Below, one piece after another: positions 1 through 9,459 of a DNA stretch of 64,000 nt (the stretch's first letter is position 1; each line of letters begins with the position of its first letter). Source of the DNA: Gemmobacter aquatilis (GTDB lineage: Bacteria; Pseudomonadota; Alphaproteobacteria; Rhodobacterales; Rhodobacteraceae); the NCBI RefSeq assembly GCF_900110025.1, contig NZ_FOCE01000011.1, positions 55,917 to 119,916 of the forward strand, read 5' to 3'. A program made the position numbers and the translations under genes. The notes below the pieces were generated by a model. The model worked only from the letters and a program-made list of their open reading frames with translations. It was not told where the DNA came from and did not search any database.

Positions 1-26
1 CCTGTCCCTCATTCCGGAGTTTCCCG

Positions 27-3000
27 ATGACCTATCTCGCGACCGTTGCGCCTCCCGTCGCTGTTCCGTCCGCGGATCGCGCGCCCGCGATCCTCGCCGT
101 CGCCGAAGTGCTGCAGCCTGATCTGGCGCAAGGGTTTCAGATCGACGCGCTGCGTCTGCGCCTCGAGATGGAGCGCGCCTTCGGCGGCTCCGATGCCGAT
201 GGCGCCTGGGACTGGAAGCTCGCCTATGAGGCGGGTGAGGTGGCGCTCGTCCTCTTCCTGCGGAAGTTCGGCCGCGCCCTTTTGGCCCGGGCGGGCTCGC
301 CCGCAGTACTCTTGTCCATCCTCGCCAAGATGACGGGCCTGTTGCCGACCCACACCCGCCGCTCGGAGGAGATGGAGCGCTTCCAGCAGTTCTCGACGCC
401 GCTGCCCATGGGGCTCGCGGCCCTCACTGCTGCACAGATCACGCCCCGTGACCTGGTCCTCGAGCCTTCGGCCGGGACTGGCTTTCTCGCGATCCTCGCC
501 GAAATCGCGGGCAGCAGCCTCGCGCTGAACGAACTGGCCGAGACCCGCGCCGATCTTCTGCGCCTCCTTTTTCCGGGCCGGCGCGTCACCACCTTCGATG
601 CCGCGCAGATCGACGACCATCTGGACGCTGACTTGCGCCCGAGCGTCATCCTGATGAACCCGCCGTTTTCCGCCGTGGCCAATGTCGATGGCCGCACGAC
701 CGAAGCGACGGCTCGGCATCTGCGATCGGCGCTCGCCCGTCTCGCGCCCGGCGGTCGTCTGGTCGCCATCACCGGGGCCGGTTTCGCGCCGGATGCGCCC
801 GCTTGGTCCGAGACCTTCGGTCGCCTGACAGAGACCGCGCATCTGGTCTTCACCGGCGCTGTGTCGGGCGCGGCCTTTGCCAAGCATGGCACCAGCTTCG
901 AGACGCGGATTTTGGTCTTCGACAAGTGCCGGGGCGGCGAACGAGGTGGCATCACCGCCAATCTCAACCAGCCCATGTCTCCGGATGTGGCGAAGCTCTT
1001 TTCCCGGATCACGGCCGAGGTCCCACCGCGTCTCGAACTGGATCAGATCGCAGCGGCAGGACAGGCCCGTTCTTCCCTCCTCCCGGGGATTCCATCGCCC
1101 GCCGTGCGCAAGGCTATCAGCCCGTCTCGCCCGGCACCCTCGGCTCCGCCCGCGCATGGTCCCGTGCGGATCGAGGCCGAGGATCTGGCCTATGCGCAGC
1201 GCAGCGCCGAAGAGGACGAGGTTGCCGCGCGCCTGTCCGATGCGATCTATGAGACCTTCCGTCTGCAGGCCATCGACATCCCCGGCGCGGCACCGCACCC
1301 GACCAAGCTGGTGCAATCGGCGGCCATGGCTTCCGTTGCACCCCCGAAACCCAGCTACCGCCCCAAGCTGCCCGCCGCCGTTCTGCGGGACGGATTGCTT
1401 TCCGACGCACAGCTTGAAACCGTGATCTACGCGGGCGAGGCGCATGACGCATATCTCGCCGGATCATGGTGTGTCGATGAAACGGGCGACATGGTCTCGG
1501 CCGCACCGGAGGATGCCGCTGATGCTGTCTGCTTCCGGCGCGGCTTCTTCCTTGGCGATGGCACCGGTGCAGGCAAGGGCCGCCAATCGGCCGGAATCCT
1601 GCTCGACAATTGGTGCCAAGGCCGCCGAAAGGCCCTCTGGATCTCGAAAAGCGACAAGCTGCTGGAGGATGCGCAGCGCGACTGGTCTGCGCTGGGTCAG
1701 GAGCGGCTGCTCGTCACGCCGCTCTCGCGCTTTGCCCAAGGCCGCGACATCCTTCTGACCGAGGGCATCCTGTTCACCACCTATGCGACGCTGCGCTCGG
1801 AGGAGCGCGGCGCCAAGAAGTCTCGCGTCGACCAGATCGTCGGCTGGCTGGGCGCGGACTTCGACGGCGTGATCCTCTTTGATGAAAGTCATGCCATGGC
1901 CAATGCGGCCGGGTCGAAGGGCGAGCGCGGTAACACCGAGGCATCGCAGCAGGGCAGGGCGGGCCTGCGCCTGCAGCACAAGCTGCCGAATGCCCGCGTG
2001 GTCTATGTCTCGGCCACGGGGGCTACGACGGTCCACAACCTCGCCTATGCGCAACGCCTCGGGCTCTGGGGCGGGGAGGATTTTCCGTTCGGGACGCGCG
2101 GGGAGTTCGTCGAAGCCATCGAGGCGGGCGGGGTCGCTGCGATGGAGGTCCTCGCGCGCGACCTGCGGTCTCTCGGCCTCTACACCGCCCGGTCGCTTTC
2201 CTATGACGGCGTCGAATACGAGATGCTGGAGCATGCGCTGACCCTCGAGCAGCGCGGCATCTACGATGCCTACGCTGGGGCCTTCGCCATCATCCACAAC
2301 AACCTGGCTACCGCGATGGAGGCTGCCAACATTACGGGCGACAGTGGCACGCTGAACCGCCAGGCCAAGTCCGCCGCCCGGTCGGCCTTCGAATCCGCCA
2401 AGCAGCGCTTCTTCGGCCATCTGCTGACCAGCATGAAAACCCCCACGCTGATCGCCGCCATCGAGGGCGATCTGGCGGTGGGCCATGCGGCCGTCATCCA
2501 GATTGTCTCGACGGGCGAGGCGCTCATGGAACGCCGCTTGTCGGAGATCCCGACCGAGGAGTGGAATGACATCCGCGTCGACATCACCCCGAGGGAATAC
2601 GTCCTGGATTACCTCGCCCATTCCTTCCCGGTGCAGCTCTACGAGCCCTTTACCGACAGCGAAGGCAATCTCTCCTCCCGGCCCGTCGTGCGCGAAGGCC
2701 AGCTGGTCGAATGCCGCGAAGCCGCCCGTCGGCGTGACGCGCTGATCGAGAAGCTGGCTGGCCTACCGCCCGTGCCGGGGGCGCTCGACCAGATCGTCCA
2801 GCGCTTCGGCACCGACCTCGTGGCCGAGGTCACGGGCCGCTCGCGCCGTATCGTGCGCAAGGGCGAAGGCATCGCTGCGCGCCTCGTCGTGGAAAGCCGG
2901 GCCGGATCGGCCAATCTCGCGGAAACCGCCGCCTTCATGGATGATCAGAAGCGCATCCTGATCTTCTCGGACGCCGGCGGCACAGGGCGCAGCTATCACG

Positions 3001-4388
3001 CCGATCTAGGGGCAAAGAACCAGCGACTGCGGGTCCACTATCTCCTGGAACCCGGCTGGAAGGCCGACGCTGCCATCCAGGGCCTCGGGCGCACCAACCG
3101 CACCAATCAGGCGCAACCGCCGCTCTTCCGACCGGTAGCCACCGATGTGAAGGCGGAGAAGCGGTTCCTCTCGACCATCGCGCGACGCCTCGACACGCTG
3201 GGTGCCATCACGCGGGGTCAGCGCCAGACCGGGGGGCAGGGGCTGTTCCGCCCCGAGGACAACCTCGAGAGCCCCTATGCCCGCGACGCCCTGCGCCAGC
3301 TTTACCGGCGCATCTATCGCGGCGATGTGGCGGGGTGCTCGCTCGGGGCCTTTGAGGACGCCACCGGGCTCAGCCTGACCGATGACAACGGTCTGAAAGA
3401 TGACCTGCCCCCGATCACGACCTTCCTCAATCGCCTGCTGGCGCTGAGGATCGACATGCAGGCCGTGCTCTTCGCGGCCTTCGAAGAGCTTCTCGATGCG
3501 CGGATCGAGGGCGCCATTGCGGCGGGGGTCTATGACCTCGGGCTCGAGACTCTGCGCGCCGAAAGCTTCCGCATCACGGATGCAAGGGTGATCTACACCC
3601 ATCCCGGTTCCGGTGCAGAAACCCAGCTTCTGACCATCGCGGAAAAGCGCTGTAACATGCCGACCGCGCTCGCCGATGCGCTCGACTGGCTCGATGACCC
3701 CAAGGCGCGGCTTCTGATCAACAGCCGCTCCGGTCGCGCCGCAGTGCAGGTGCCTGCCACCAGCCTGATGCTCGACGATGGCACCATCGAACCGCGCCTG
3801 CGCCTGATCCGTCCGACCGAGACGAGCACCGTGCCTGCCAAGATCATGGAGGACACCCACTGGCTCGAGGCCGACCGCGCCGCGTTCTCCGCTGCATGGA
3901 CCGCAGAACTGGCCGAGGTGCCGGAGTTCTCGGAGTCCACGCTGCACATCGTGGCGGGGCTGCTGCTGCCGATCTGGAAGCAGCTTCCGCAGGACGAAAC
4001 CCGCGTCTATCGCCTGCAAACCGATGATGGCCAGCGCATCATCGGCCGCCGTGTCTCGCCCGCCTGGGTCGCCACCACGCTTGCCGCCGATGCGCCCAAG
4101 CTGACGCCCGCGCAGGTCCACGCCCTCGTTCTGGAGGGCAAGACCGTCGTGCGGCTGGCCGAGGGGATGGAGTTGCACCGGTCTCGCGTGATGGGCGTGA
4201 ACCGGATTGAGCTGTCCGGCTTCACCGAAGCCGCCAAGGACCGGCTCAAGGCCGATGGCTTCTTCTCGGAGATCATCAGCTGGAAGCTCAGGCTCTTCTG
4301 TCCGACGGATTCGAGCGGGATCAACGTGCTCTATCAACTGCTTGCACGCTTCCACATCCAGGGACTACACGCACGCAAGGGTTGTTAA
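27..4388 (+). CDS. Strawberry-notch-like helicase with N-terminal methylase-like domain
   Basis: The 1453-residue product combines two modules. Around residues 144-151 it has a SAM-binding-like motif (LEPSAGTGFLA), followed near 210 by NPPF, the catalytic motif IV of N6-adenine methylases. From about 510 there is a Walker A-like GDGTGAGKGR, a DESH Walker B box near 619, and a GLGRTNRTNQ motif near 1018 that fits helicase motif VI. This arrangement is typical of large strawberry-notch (SBNO) proteins found on alphaproteobacterial plasmids and phages. The biochemical role is not established; a DNA-dependent ATPase or helicase is the family inference, and the methylase half may be inactive. It is followed, with a possible short overlap, by a toprim gene, so the two probably form a unit. 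The ATG at the start follows closely on the window edge, so the promoter is not visible. Confidence 0.85.
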   Translation: MTYLATVAPPVAVPSADRAPAILAVAEVLQPDLAQGFQIDALRLRLEMERAFGGSDADGAWDWKLAYEAGEVALVLFLRKFGRALLARAGSPAVLLSILAKMTGLLPTHTRRSEEMERFQQFSTPLPMGLAALTAAQITPRDLVLEPSAGTGFLAILAEIAGSSLALNELAETRADLLRLLFPGRRVTTFDAAQIDDHLDADLRPSVILMNPPFSAVANVDGRTTEATARHLRSALARLAPGGRLVAITGAGFAPDAPAWSETFGRLTETAHLVFTGAVSGAAFAKHGTSFETRILVFDKCRGGERGGITANLNQPMSPDVAKLFSRITAEVPPRLELDQIAAAGQARSSLLPGIPSPAVRKAISPSRPAPSAPPAHGPVRIEAEDLAYAQRSAEEDEVAARLSDAIYETFRLQAIDIPGAAPHPTKLVQSAAMASVAPPKPSYRPKLPAAVLRDGLLSDAQLETVIYAGEAHDAYLAGSWCVDETGDMVSAAPEDAADAVCFRRGFFLGDGTGAGKGRQSAGILLDNWCQGRRKALWISKSDKLLEDAQRDWSALGQERLLVTPLSRFAQGRDILLTEGILFTTYATLRSEERGAKKSRVDQIVGWLGADFDGVILFDESHAMANAAGSKGERGNTEASQQGRAGLRLQHKLPNARVVYVSATGATTVHNLAYAQRLGLWGGEDFPFGTRGEFVEAIEAGGVAAMEVLARDLRSLGLYTARSLSYDGVEYEMLEHALTLEQRGIYDAYAGAFAIIHNNLATAMEAANITGDSGTLNRQAKSAARSAFESAKQRFFGHLLTSMKTPTLIAAIEGDLAVGHAAVIQIVSTGEALMERRLSEIPTEEWNDIRVDITPREYVLDYLAHSFPVQLYEPFTDSEGNLSSRPVVREGQLVECREAARRRDALIEKLAGLPPVPGALDQIVQRFGTDLVAEVTGRSRRIVRKGEGIAARLVVESRAGSANLAETAAFMDDQKRILIFSDAGGTGRSYHADLGAKNQRLRVHYLLEPGWKADAAIQGLGRTNRTNQAQPPLFRPVATDVKAEKRFLSTIARRLDTLGAITRGQRQTGGQGLFRPEDNLESPYARDALRQLYRRIYRGDVAGCSLGAFEDATGLSLTDDNGLKDDLPPITTFLNRLLALRIDMQAVLFAAFEELLDARIEGAIAAGVYDLGLETLRAESFRITDARVIYTHPGSGAETQLLTIAEKRCNMPTALADALDWLDDPKARLLINSRSGRAAVQVPATSLMLDDGTIEPRLRLIRPTETSTVPAKIMEDTHWLEADRAAFSAAWTAELAEVPEFSESTLHIVAGLLLPIWKQLPQDETRVYRLQTDDGQRIIGRRVSPAWVATTLAADAPKLTPAQVHALVLEGKTVVRLAEGMELHRSRVMGVNRIELSGFTEAAKDRLKADGFFSEIISWKLRLFCPTDSSGINVLYQLLARFHIQGLHARKGC

Positions 4389-4399
4389 GTGTGTGTGCC

Positions 4400-5431
4400 A
4401 TGTCATTGGAAACAGAAGATCTGCTGCGAGACCTCTCGCAAAATGCCGAAAGCGTCTGCCGTCATTATCTTCCCGCCGGGAGGCGGGAAGGCTCCTACTG
4501 GATGGTCGGCGATCTGCAGAACAATCCGGGCCGCTCGCTGTTTGTCAGGTTAACTGGCCCGACCTCTGGACCGGGTGCCAGAGGCAAGTGGACCGACAGT
4601 GCCACGTCCCAGTTTGGCGATCTCCTTGACATCATTCGCGAACGGACGGGCATCACCCGCTTTCCCGATCTTCTGGCCGAGGCCCGGGTGCATCTTGGCC
4701 GTCCGCAGCCGGTTCTCCCGGATGGCAATCCCTCGCGCAGCCGAAAATCCCCCTCAGGCACGCCGGCAGCAGCATCGCGCTTGTTTGCGGCCTCGCTTCC
4801 ATTGGCCGGTTCCTTGGCAGCAACTTACCTGCGTTCCCGGGGCATCACCCAGGCGGTGCCAAGTGCGGCCCTGCGCTTCCACCCGAAGTGCTGGCATCGG
4901 GATGAGGGTCAGACCAGGCCCGTTCCCAGACCTGCGATGATCGCTGCGGTCACCGATGGGGCAGGGGTCCTGCAAGGTGTGCATCGCACCTGGTTGGCTC
5001 CTGACGGACAGGACAAAGCGCATGTCGAGATCCCCCGTCGGGCAATGGGTCACCTCCTCGGCAATGCTGTCAGGCTGAGCCCGTGTGACTCCGTCCTCGT
5101 GCTGGGTGAAGGCATCGAGACCATGCTGTCCATCCGCGAGGCGGCCCCTTCTTTACCCGTCTGGGCGGCGCTGTCATCGTCTCACCTCGGAGCCGTCATC
5201 CTGCCCGCGGGGGTGCAGCGCCTCTACATTGCCCGCGACCGCGATCCGGCCGGGGCACGCGCGACGGAGAGGTTGACCGCCAGAGCATCCAAGGACGGGC
5301 TTCAGGTCATGGTGCTCGAGCCGCAACTCGGGGATTTCAACGATGATCTCCGCGCCCACGGCGTTGAAGCGCTGCGTCAACATCTGGCAGAGCAGATCGG
5401 CCCTGAGGATTTGCACCGTCTGCCGATCTGA
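4400..5431 (+). CDS. Toprim domain-containing plasmid protein (DUF7146-like)
   Basis: About 343 residues if started at the ATG chosen here. An in-frame TTG at 4382 and a GTG at 4391 would extend it into an overlap with the helicase gene. The N-terminal half (residues ~1-100) resembles the zinc-free DNA-primase-associated DUF7146 region. The C-terminal third is a toprim fold: VLGEGIETMLS near 233 supplies the acidic Glu, and the ARDRDPAG stretch near 277 supplies the Asp-x-Asp pair. Toprim domains nick or prime DNA; here a plasmid primase-like accessory role is inferred. The gene lies directly behind the SBNO helicase and before a DUF2493 gene, a combination recurring on Rhodobacterales plasmids. 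Confidence 0.8.
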   Translation: MSLETEDLLRDLSQNAESVCRHYLPAGRREGSYWMVGDLQNNPGRSLFVRLTGPTSGPGARGKWTDSATSQFGDLLDIIRERTGITRFPDLLAEARVHLGRPQPVLPDGNPSRSRKSPSGTPAAASRLFAASLPLAGSLAATYLRSRGITQAVPSAALRFHPKCWHRDEGQTRPVPRPAMIAAVTDGAGVLQGVHRTWLAPDGQDKAHVEIPRRAMGHLLGNAVRLSPCDSVLVLGEGIETMLSIREAAPSLPVWAALSSSHLGAVILPAGVQRLYIARDRDPAGARATERLTARASKDGLQVMVLEPQLGDFNDDLRAHGVEALRQHLAEQIGPEDLHRLPI

Positions 5432-5834
5432 GCCCCCTAGCGCAAAGGCAGTCTGGCAAAGCGGGGCAGGCGGCGCACTTCGCCGGAGGAAATTCGGTCG
5501 TGGTCTATTGCCATGTCCCGGCTGTCAAACCCGCCCGACACCCGCACGTCCTTCAAGAGATGGGCAGGCGGCCGTCAAAGGCGCCGCCCCTGCAAGGACG
5601 GGGCGCAACTGATTTCCGCCGCGGGGAACCCCACCCCATGCGACAGGTCGCATGGGAACCCCGAGGTTTGCCCCCGCTTTGCATCGCGAAGCAAATCAGC
5701 CGCCCCCCGTCCTCCTCCACATGCGTTCCGGCCCCGAAGAGGGGGTGAAGGGGCGTCCCCAGTGACAGCTTTCGCAGCCCATGAAGGCCGCGCGGGGATG
5801 TCGCGCGGGCCCGAGCAGCCGGAGGCAAAAGACC
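5432..5834. other. 403-bp non-coding stretch with a perfect palindrome
   Basis: I see no convincing gene here. The stretch contains a perfect 10-bp inverted repeat with a 2-bp spacer at 5635-5656 (CCCATGCGAC / GTCGCATGGG). It also has several G- or C-runs and a smaller TTTGC/GCAAA repeat just after 5680. The region sits between the toprim gene and the DUF2493 gene and could hold a promoter, an operator or a small RNA; which of these is not decidable from sequence alone. Confidence 0.4.
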
Positions 5835-6770
5835 ATGACGACCCAATTCCAGAGCGAGGATTTCGACCGCAGCCCCGCCCTTTCCCAGACCGCCTGGGCG
5901 CTTCAGGAGCTTCAGCTCTATGGCACCCGTGCCTTCCAGGACGAGGCCGATCTGCGCCCGATGCCAGAACCCGAGCGCCTCATCGACGCGGTCACTGATA
6001 TCTTCGATGCCCTCGTCGCGACCCTCGGCGATACCCGCATGGAACCCGACCTCGAAGAACTGCTCTGGGGTCAGGTCAACCTCTTCCACCGCGCCGCCGC
6101 CCGCACCGAACGCCTGCTCGATGACAACGAAGTGGCGCAGCACCGCCTTCAGCGCGAACAGGACGGTTCTGAGGTGAAATCGACCGAGCTTGAGCGCCTG
6201 ACGGCCGAAGGCACCAGCCTTGTCGAACGGCGGCATTGTCTGGAAGCCTTCCGCGACCGCAGCGCCGAGGCATTCGAGCTGCACACCGGCTCAACCTGGC
6301 GGCCTCGCTCTGGCTCGATGGTGAACCACCGGCATCTGACGGCGGCGCTGATCGACAGCCGCGATTTCCTCTCAGCCAAGCGCCGCGCCGAAAACGAAGT
6401 ACTACTCCCCTCCGGCCCCAAGGTTGCCCTCACCGGCGGGACCGACTTTAACGATCACCGCCTGATCTGGGTCAAGCTTGATCAGGTCCAGGCCAAGTAT
6501 CCCGACATGGTTCTCCTGCACGGTGGCAGCGCCAAGGGGGCCGAACTCATCGCCGCCAAATGGGCCGATGCCCGCAAGGTTACGCAGGTCGCGTTCAAGC
6601 CGGACTGGACCAAACACGCCAAGGCCGCACCCTTCAAGCGCAACGACGCCATGCTGGATGTACTCCCCGTGGGTGTCCTCGTCTTCCCGGGCAACGGCAT
6701 CCAGGAAAACCTCGCCGACAAGGCCAAAAAGCTGGGCATCCCGGTCCTGAAGTTCGAGAAGGGGGCGTGA
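5835..6770 (+). CDS. DUF2493 domain-containing protein (SLOG-like)
   Basis: The product has 311 residues. The ATG used here has a GGAGG ribosome binding site about 10 bases upstream, better than the upstream in-frame start near 5781. Residues ~1-190 are mainly charged, helical sequence. From about residue 195 the sequence KVALTGGTDFNDHRLIW, then LLHGGSAKGAELIAAKWA and GVLVFPGNGIQENLADKAKKLGIPV, match the DUF2493 fold, which is related to the Rossmann-like SLOG/DprA superfamily that binds nucleotides or nucleic acid. Function is unknown. It closes a three-gene plasmid cassette with the SBNO helicase and toprim genes. Confidence 0.8.
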   Translation: MTTQFQSEDFDRSPALSQTAWALQELQLYGTRAFQDEADLRPMPEPERLIDAVTDIFDALVATLGDTRMEPDLEELLWGQVNLFHRAAARTERLLDDNEVAQHRLQREQDGSEVKSTELERLTAEGTSLVERRHCLEAFRDRSAEAFELHTGSTWRPRSGSMVNHRHLTAALIDSRDFLSAKRRAENEVLLPSGPKVALTGGTDFNDHRLIWVKLDQVQAKYPDMVLLHGGSAKGAELIAAKWADARKVTQVAFKPDWTKHAKAAPFKRNDAMLDVLPVGVLVFPGNGIQENLADKAKKLGIPVLKFEKGA

Positions 6771-6804
6771 GCCCCCCCAGCAACTTCAATTCCGGCCCAT
6801 ATGT

Positions 6805-8176
6805 ATGTGTCGGCTGCTGTTCGCAATTGAGAATTTGGCACGACTTCGGAAATCGCTCATATGTATCCGGCCTGTTGATCGGCTCGCGGGCCGTGGCCTT
6901 GATGGGGTTACGCACGCGCCTTGGTCTCATTAGCGGCAAGGTCCTGGCTGACCATAAGGGCCGTCAGACTCTGGGGGCGTATTTTCTCCGTTCCATGCTG
7001 TCTCTCTGTCGCGAACTCCTTCTGACCGTGGAAAGCGTCAGATGGTTTCCATGGCCATATCTCTTGGGGCGTCGAACCGGGTCCCGTGTCGCAGAACGCT
7101 CCATGCGGTTCGGGCAAGTTTGTTGGCCAGCGCAACGGCTGCCTTGTTGCGCGGCATGCGTTTCACCGCTTCGGTCAGCCAGGGGCCGAAGCTGAAGGTG
7201 GACCACCTGTTCTGACGCATCATGATCACCTTCGCCGCCTGAACGAAGAGCATACGAAGATAGCGGCTGCCCCGTTTGGTGATCCGCCCGAGGATCGTTC
7301 TCCCGCCCGTGCTGTATTGGGTCGGCACCAAACCGACCCACGCGGCAAAGTCCCGACCTCGGTCGAAAGCCTCCCCCTTGCCAACTGCCGCGACCATTGC
7401 CGTCGAGATCATTGGACCGATCCCGGGGATGGTCATGACGTTGGCGCAGTTCTCTTCCGTGCGGCTGATCTCCTCGATCTCGCCCGAGACGTCCTCGATC
7501 CGTTTGTCCAGCCACAGCCAGTCGCCGTAAAGCCCGATCAGAATACCGCGCATCCGGGGCGAGATCTCGCCCCGCCGCTGTTCGAGGATCGCCTCAAACG
7601 AATTCCTCAACGCCCGCAGACCCGAGCGCACAGTGATGCCCTGTTCGATCAGAAAGGCCCGGATCTGGTTGATGCTCGCCGTGCGCCGCGAAACCAGCCG
7701 TGCCCGGACCCGATGCAATGCCTGAAGATCAAGTTGATCCTGATCCTTCTCCGAGACGGTCCGCAGGTTAGGTCGCAGCGCCGCCTCAGCGATTGCCTCG
7801 GCGTCATTGTAGTCATTCTTCTGGCCCTTGTTGAAGGGCTTCACGTAAATTGCGGGGATGATCCGCGGCTCGAAACCCATGCCTCGTAGCGTCCGGCTGA
7901 CAAAATGGGCGCTGAGGCAGGCTTCCATCCCGACGATGCAGCGTGGGAGCTGTTCGAATGTGGCACTCAACGCCAGCCGCTTGATCTGCTTGCGCATGAC
8001 CAGCTGGCCGGCGCGGTCGAACCCGACCAGATGAAACGTGTCCTTGCCGATATCGACACCGACGACGACAAGGTCTTCGAAGCTTCCTGTCTTGTTTGCA
8101 CACATGGCTACTTCTCCTTGTTGCACGGTTGATCCCTCTTCAGGGTAACCCAACGGTGGGGAAGCAGCCGACACAT
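6805..8176 (-). mobile_element. IS110-family element, IS1111 type, with subterminal inverted repeats
   Basis: Perfect 14-bp inverted repeats bracket the transposase gene: ATGTGTCGGCTGCT at 6805-6818 and AGCAGCCGACACAT at 8163-8176. Subterminal repeats of this size are a hallmark of the IS1111 group; plain IS110 elements lack them. True ends should lie several bases outside these repeats. On the 3' side of the transposase (6819-7037) there are about 220 non-coding bases, the place where IS1111-type bridge RNAs are encoded. The element lies between the plasmid cassette and the tricarboxylate island and may mark a junction. Confidence 0.75.
7038..8105 (-). CDS. IS110 family transposase (IS1111 type)
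   Basis: The protein has 355 residues from the ATG used here, which is preceded by an AAGGAG site; an upstream in-frame start (8174) runs into the inverted repeat and is unlikely. The N-terminal RuvC-like DEDD domain shows VGVDIGKDTFHL, then CIVGMEACLS and NDYNDAEAIAEA, which carry the acidic residues. The C-terminal transposase_20 domain has MTIPGIGPMISTAMVAA and RDFAAWVGLVPTQYSTGG, with the conserved Ser expected of this family nearby. The frame is intact, so the element may be active. It inserts through RNA-guided recombination in the better studied members. Confidence 0.93.
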   Translation of the reverse strand: MCANKTGSFEDLVVVGVDIGKDTFHLVGFDRAGQLVMRKQIKRLALSATFEQLPRCIVGMEACLSAHFVSRTLRGMGFEPRIIPAIYVKPFNKGQKNDYNDAEAIAEAALRPNLRTVSEKDQDQLDLQALHRVRARLVSRRTASINQIRAFLIEQGITVRSGLRALRNSFEAILEQRRGEISPRMRGILIGLYGDWLWLDKRIEDVSGEIEEISRTEENCANVMTIPGIGPMISTAMVAAVGKGEAFDRGRDFAAWVGLVPTQYSTGGRTILGRITKRGSRYLRMLFVQAAKVIMMRQNRWSTFSFGPWLTEAVKRMPRNKAAVALANKLARTAWSVLRHGTRFDAPRDMAMETI

Positions 8177-8439
8177 CCCATTAGCCGCCATTGGATCGCC
8201 GCTGCAGCAAATATCTCGGTCATATGTCGAGCGAAAGGCGGCCGCCCCTCACGCTGGACTACAAATCGTCGCTCCAACCATCACGACCGGGCAACCCAGC
8301 CCTTGAAAGTGAGGGCGGTGCACAACAACTGGATGTCCCGGAAACCGGCGGTTTTCAGCAGCTCCACCTCTTACTTGGGCGGCAGGATCGGCAGGCGTTC
8401 CTCCATTGCCGCGATACTGGCCACCGCCTGGAGGACTCC
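8177..8439. other. Intergenic stretch between the IS element and the LysR gene
   Basis: About 260 bases follow the right inverted repeat of the IS element. Short open frames are present, but none reads like a protein and none has a ribosome binding site. I see no clear promoter or terminator. It could be a remnant of the target sequence or of an older element. Confidence 0.3.
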
Positions 8440-9360
8440 TCAGTTCTTGATAACGCCCGTACGTTGCCATTCATTGACCAGGAGGTCCCTAAACCGCATG
8501 GCTGCAGGTGAGAGCGGGGCGCCGCGGCGCTCGACGATGCCGATCGTGCGAGACACGACGGGATCTTCAAGCTGGACGGTGGCAATCAGCGGGTGTTCAT
8601 GTTGCGGTGTGGCGAGTTTCGGAAGTACGGAGATTCCCAGCCCCGCTTCAACCAGCCCCAGGGACGTCGACAGGTGGTTGACCTCGTAAAACCAGTTCAG
8701 TTCCAGCTGCAAACCTGTCGCGGCCAGAGCCCGGTCGAGAACGGCACGGTTGCCGGATGACTTTGACACCCCGATCAGCGGATGCCCGACGAGTTCGCTC
8801 CACGGCAGGGTCTTGCGCCCCGAGAACGGATGATCGCGGCGGCAGGCGAGGACAAACGGGTCTTCCATCAGTGGCGTGAACAGCAGGTCATCCCGCGTGG
8901 CGCCGGTAATGTTGATGCCGAATTCGACTTCGCCGTTGGCGACGGCATCAAGCCCCTCGTTCGCCGACAAGTCCATGATACGGAAGCGAATTCCTGGGTA
9001 TCGCGCATTGAACTCCCGCACGATGCCCGGCAGGAAGTAGAAGGCGGCGGTGGGCACCGAGGCCAGCCGGACCTGCGTTCGATGGCGTCCGCCCAGATCG
9101 GAAATCGACAGGATCGATTCCTCGAATTCATCGACGAGCCGGCGCACCAGCGGCATCAATTCGCGCCCGACCTGCGTGGGGCCGACGCGGCGCGTTGTGC
9201 GCTCTATCAGTTGCGCGCCCACGGCCTCCTCCAGCGCGCGGATGCGACGCGAGAGGGCAGGGGGTGACAGATTAAGCAGTTTGGCTGCCACGTGGAACGA
9301 TGAAAGCTCCAGCACCGCGAGAAAGGCCTTGAGGTCAAGGAATTCGAAATTATTCCGCAT
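8440..9360 (-). CDS. LysR family transcriptional regulator
   Basis: The product is 306 residues. The N-terminal winged helix runs FEFLDLKAFLAVLELSSFHVAAKLLNLSPPALSRRIRALEEAVGAQLIERTTRRV (residues ~4-58), typical of LysR. The remainder is a periplasmic-binding-protein-like effector domain. A longer reading frame reaches 9597, but the ATG at 9360 begins the conserved domain directly. The gene is divergent from prpF and the TTT transporter genes, so it probably senses a tricarboxylate or a breakdown product and controls that operon. Its start codon lies within a perfect inverted repeat, which suggests autoregulation. Confidence 0.92.
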   Translation of the reverse strand: MRNNFEFLDLKAFLAVLELSSFHVAAKLLNLSPPALSRRIRALEEAVGAQLIERTTRRVGPTQVGRELMPLVRRLVDEFEESILSISDLGGRHRTQVRLASVPTAAFYFLPGIVREFNARYPGIRFRIMDLSANEGLDAVANGEVEFGINITGATRDDLLFTPLMEDPFVLACRRDHPFSGRKTLPWSELVGHPLIGVSKSSGNRAVLDRALAATGLQLELNWFYEVNHLSTSLGLVEAGLGISVLPKLATPQHEHPLIATVQLEDPVVSRTIGIVERRGAPLSPAAMRFRDLLVNEWQRTGVIKN

Positions 9361-9371
9361 AATGGAATAAT
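9349..9371. promoter_or_regulatory. Probable LysR operator palindrome
   Basis: ATTATTCC (9349-9356) and GGAATAAT (9364-9371) form a perfect 8-bp inverted repeat with a 7-bp spacer, fitting the T-N11-A type of LysR box. It overlaps the start codon of the LysR gene and lies about 90 bases before the prpF start, so it could govern both directions. Confidence 0.5.
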
Positions 9372-9459
9372 AGATCAATTCTTTGCAATTCACAACACAG
9401 AAGATTCCCGGCATTCCATGTCCAAGGGGCGGCAAGTTCCGCCTGGGAGGAAGACCCAA

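Noticed and set aside
9..4355. Several long minus-strand frames (9-1445, 1464-2621, 3006-4355)
   Set aside because: They mirror the codon pattern of the SBNO-like gene on the other strand and show low-complexity Arg/Gly-rich translations.
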